NCBI GenBank assembly: GCA_021796315.1
Contig: JAJYOH010000400.1
Span: 1 to 5,911, forward strand
Direction of reading: 5' to 3'
DNA length: 5,911 bases
Origin: Chloroflexota bacterium
Lineage (GTDB): Bacteria; Chloroflexota; Anaerolineae; Anaerolineales; Villigracilaceae
Shown here: in pieces, positions 5,512-5,911 of the stretch
Layout of the letters: every line of letters starts with the position of its first letter
Position numbering within the stretch: the stretch's first letter is position 1
Made by a program: the position numbers and the translations under genes
The notes under the pieces: model-generated
Told to the model about the DNA's origin: nothing
Seen by the model: the letters and a program-made list of their open reading frames with translations, nothing else
Databases searched by the model: none

Positions 5512-5550
5512 CACATAAGGATTAATCAACAAGTTGAGTAAGACAAAAAA

Positions 5551-5708
5551 ACAGCAATTCTCAATATGTCATTGCGAGCGTTTTTTGCGAAGCAATCTCC
5601 TCGTCAAAACAGGGGATTGCTTCGACGGAAGAACGCCGTCTCGCACGTGTGCCTGCACTCCTTCGTCGCAGTGCAGGCAATGACATGGTTTATATTGAGA
5701 ATTGCTGT
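5551..5708. repeat. 158-bp cloverleaf-like palindromic element (MITE/REP-like)
   Basis: Perfect 17-bp terminal inverted repeats ACAGCAATTCTCAATAT (5551-5567) and ATATTGAGAATTGCTGT (5692-5708) are followed inward by a further 8-bp pair, GTCATTGC (5568-5575) with GCAATGAC (5677-5684), and a 7-nt bulge on the right side. Inside lie three more hairpins: 5588-5600 with 5612-5624 (CGAAGCAATC / GATTGCTTCG core, one wobble), GACGG 5624-5628 with CCGTC 5636-5640, and TGCCTGCACT 5650-5659 with AGTGCAGGCA 5670-5679. Single strands could fold like a cloverleaf. The words GTCATTGCGAG, GAAGCAATC and GATTGCTTCG resemble dispersed repeats I know from several bacterial genomes. CAAAAAA directly abuts both ends (5544-5550 and 5709-5715), a possible 7-bp target duplication, although it is low in complexity. 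It has no coding capacity. Confidence 0.75.
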
Positions 5709-5709
5709 C

Positions 5710-5745
5710 AAAAAAAAGAGCGGATTTTTTCAAGTCTGCTCTTTT
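5710..5745 (-). terminator. Intrinsic terminator of the response regulator gene
   Basis: AAAAGAGC (5714-5721) and GCTCTTTT (5738-5745) form an 8-bp stem. It can be extended by two pairs past one C-A mismatch, around an A-rich loop of about 10 nt. In the minus-strand transcript the stem ends in UUUU and continues UUUU (5713-5710), giving eight U in a row. It begins 19 bp after the stop at 5765. The U-tract abuts the palindromic element. Confidence 0.82.
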
Positions 5746-5764
5746 GATTCCGGTCGCCGGTGAA

Positions 5765-5911
5765 TTATTTCATGATCCCGATCTTGCTTAGATTCTCTTC
5801 AAGCGCTTCCAGGGTCGCTGGTTTAATAATTATTGCCGTTGCGCCGCCCTTCATCACACGCGCCCGTGTCTCGGGTTGATCATCAGATGTAATGACAATT
5901 ACAGGAACTGG
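5765..5911 (-). CDS. Response regulator receiver (CheY-like) protein, C-terminal end only
   Basis: A frame open from the right edge (5911) to TAA at 5767-5765 gives the last 48 residues. The 5' part, including the phosphoacceptor Asp, is outside the window. The visible part starts PVPVIVITSDD, matching beta-4 of a receiver domain with its conserved Thr/Ser switch residue. It continues through a helix (PETRARVMKGGATA) to IIIKP, the beta-5 strand with the conserved Lys and cis-Pro, and ends with the last helix LEALEENLSKIGIMK. The chain stops about 18 residues after KP, so no output domain follows the receiver. Either it is a stand-alone CheY-like protein or the receiver is the C-terminal domain of a larger protein such as a hybrid histidine kinase. 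It is closed by an intrinsic terminator and is therefore probably not co-transcribed with the cytochrome gene. Confidence 0.88.
   Translation of the reverse strand, partial: PVPVIVITSDDQPETRARVMKGGATAIIIKPATLEALEENLSKIGIMK

Noticed and set aside
5551..5708. CRISPR array or tRNA-like gene suggested by the repeats and cloverleaf shape
   Set aside because: There are no regularly spaced direct repeats with spacers. The stems do not match tRNA dimensions, and there is no T-loop or acceptor pattern.
5566..5763. 65-codon plus-strand open frame across the palindrome and terminator
   Set aside because: It spans a repeat and a terminator, the translation is low-complexity and Arg/Ser-rich, and no ribosome site or known domain is seen.

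Overview
The window carries a minus-strand respiratory gene cluster and looks like ordinary bacterial chromosome at about 48-50 % GC. In minus-strand (transcription) order it reads: the 3' end of a response regulator receiver protein; a 158-bp palindromic repeat; a small lipoprotein-type cytochrome c; a Bcp-type peroxiredoxin; then the operon coxB-coxA-coxC for an aa3-type cytochrome c oxidase; and finally the 5' part of a membrane-anchored protein with a possible cupredoxin-like segment. No real gene was found on the plus strand.

The oxidase is of the caa3 kind. CoxB carries both the CuA site and a fused C-terminal cytochrome c domain. CoxA has all six metal-ligand histidines and the Tyr-Ser variant of the CuB motif (YSHPAVY), which marks A2-type heme-copper oxidases. 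CoxC looks like a fusion of a small subunit-IV-like module (two membrane helices) to a five-helix subunit III. CoxA has an extra N-terminal stretch with two probable membrane helices. Such an oxidase in a mid-GC genome, with REP-like repeats of the ATTGCGAG/GAAGCAAT type, would fit Chloroflexota (Anaerolineae-like), but this assignment is an inference, not shown by a marker gene.

Electrons would reach CuA from the fused heme c of CoxB, possibly fed by the small cytochrome c encoded two genes upstream, and pass to the heme a / heme a3-CuB centre of CoxA. Bcp would detoxify peroxides. It appears to be its own transcription unit, with a good -10 box and a clear intrinsic terminator, so its tie to the oxidase is only positional.

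The non-coding DNA holds most of the unexplained structure. The coxB leader contains a 42-nt inverted repeat that forms a continuous 16-bp stem only in the sense RNA. Upstream of the coxB promoter there are paired short repeats and phased A/T tracts. A perfect hairpin lies between coxB and coxA. The small cytochrome gene has a -10 box so close to its start that its mRNA may be nearly leaderless. A cloverleaf-like, MITE-like palindrome sits against the terminator of the response regulator gene. Overall this is a recognisable respiratory operon with some unusual subunit architecture. I do not see a wholly new system.
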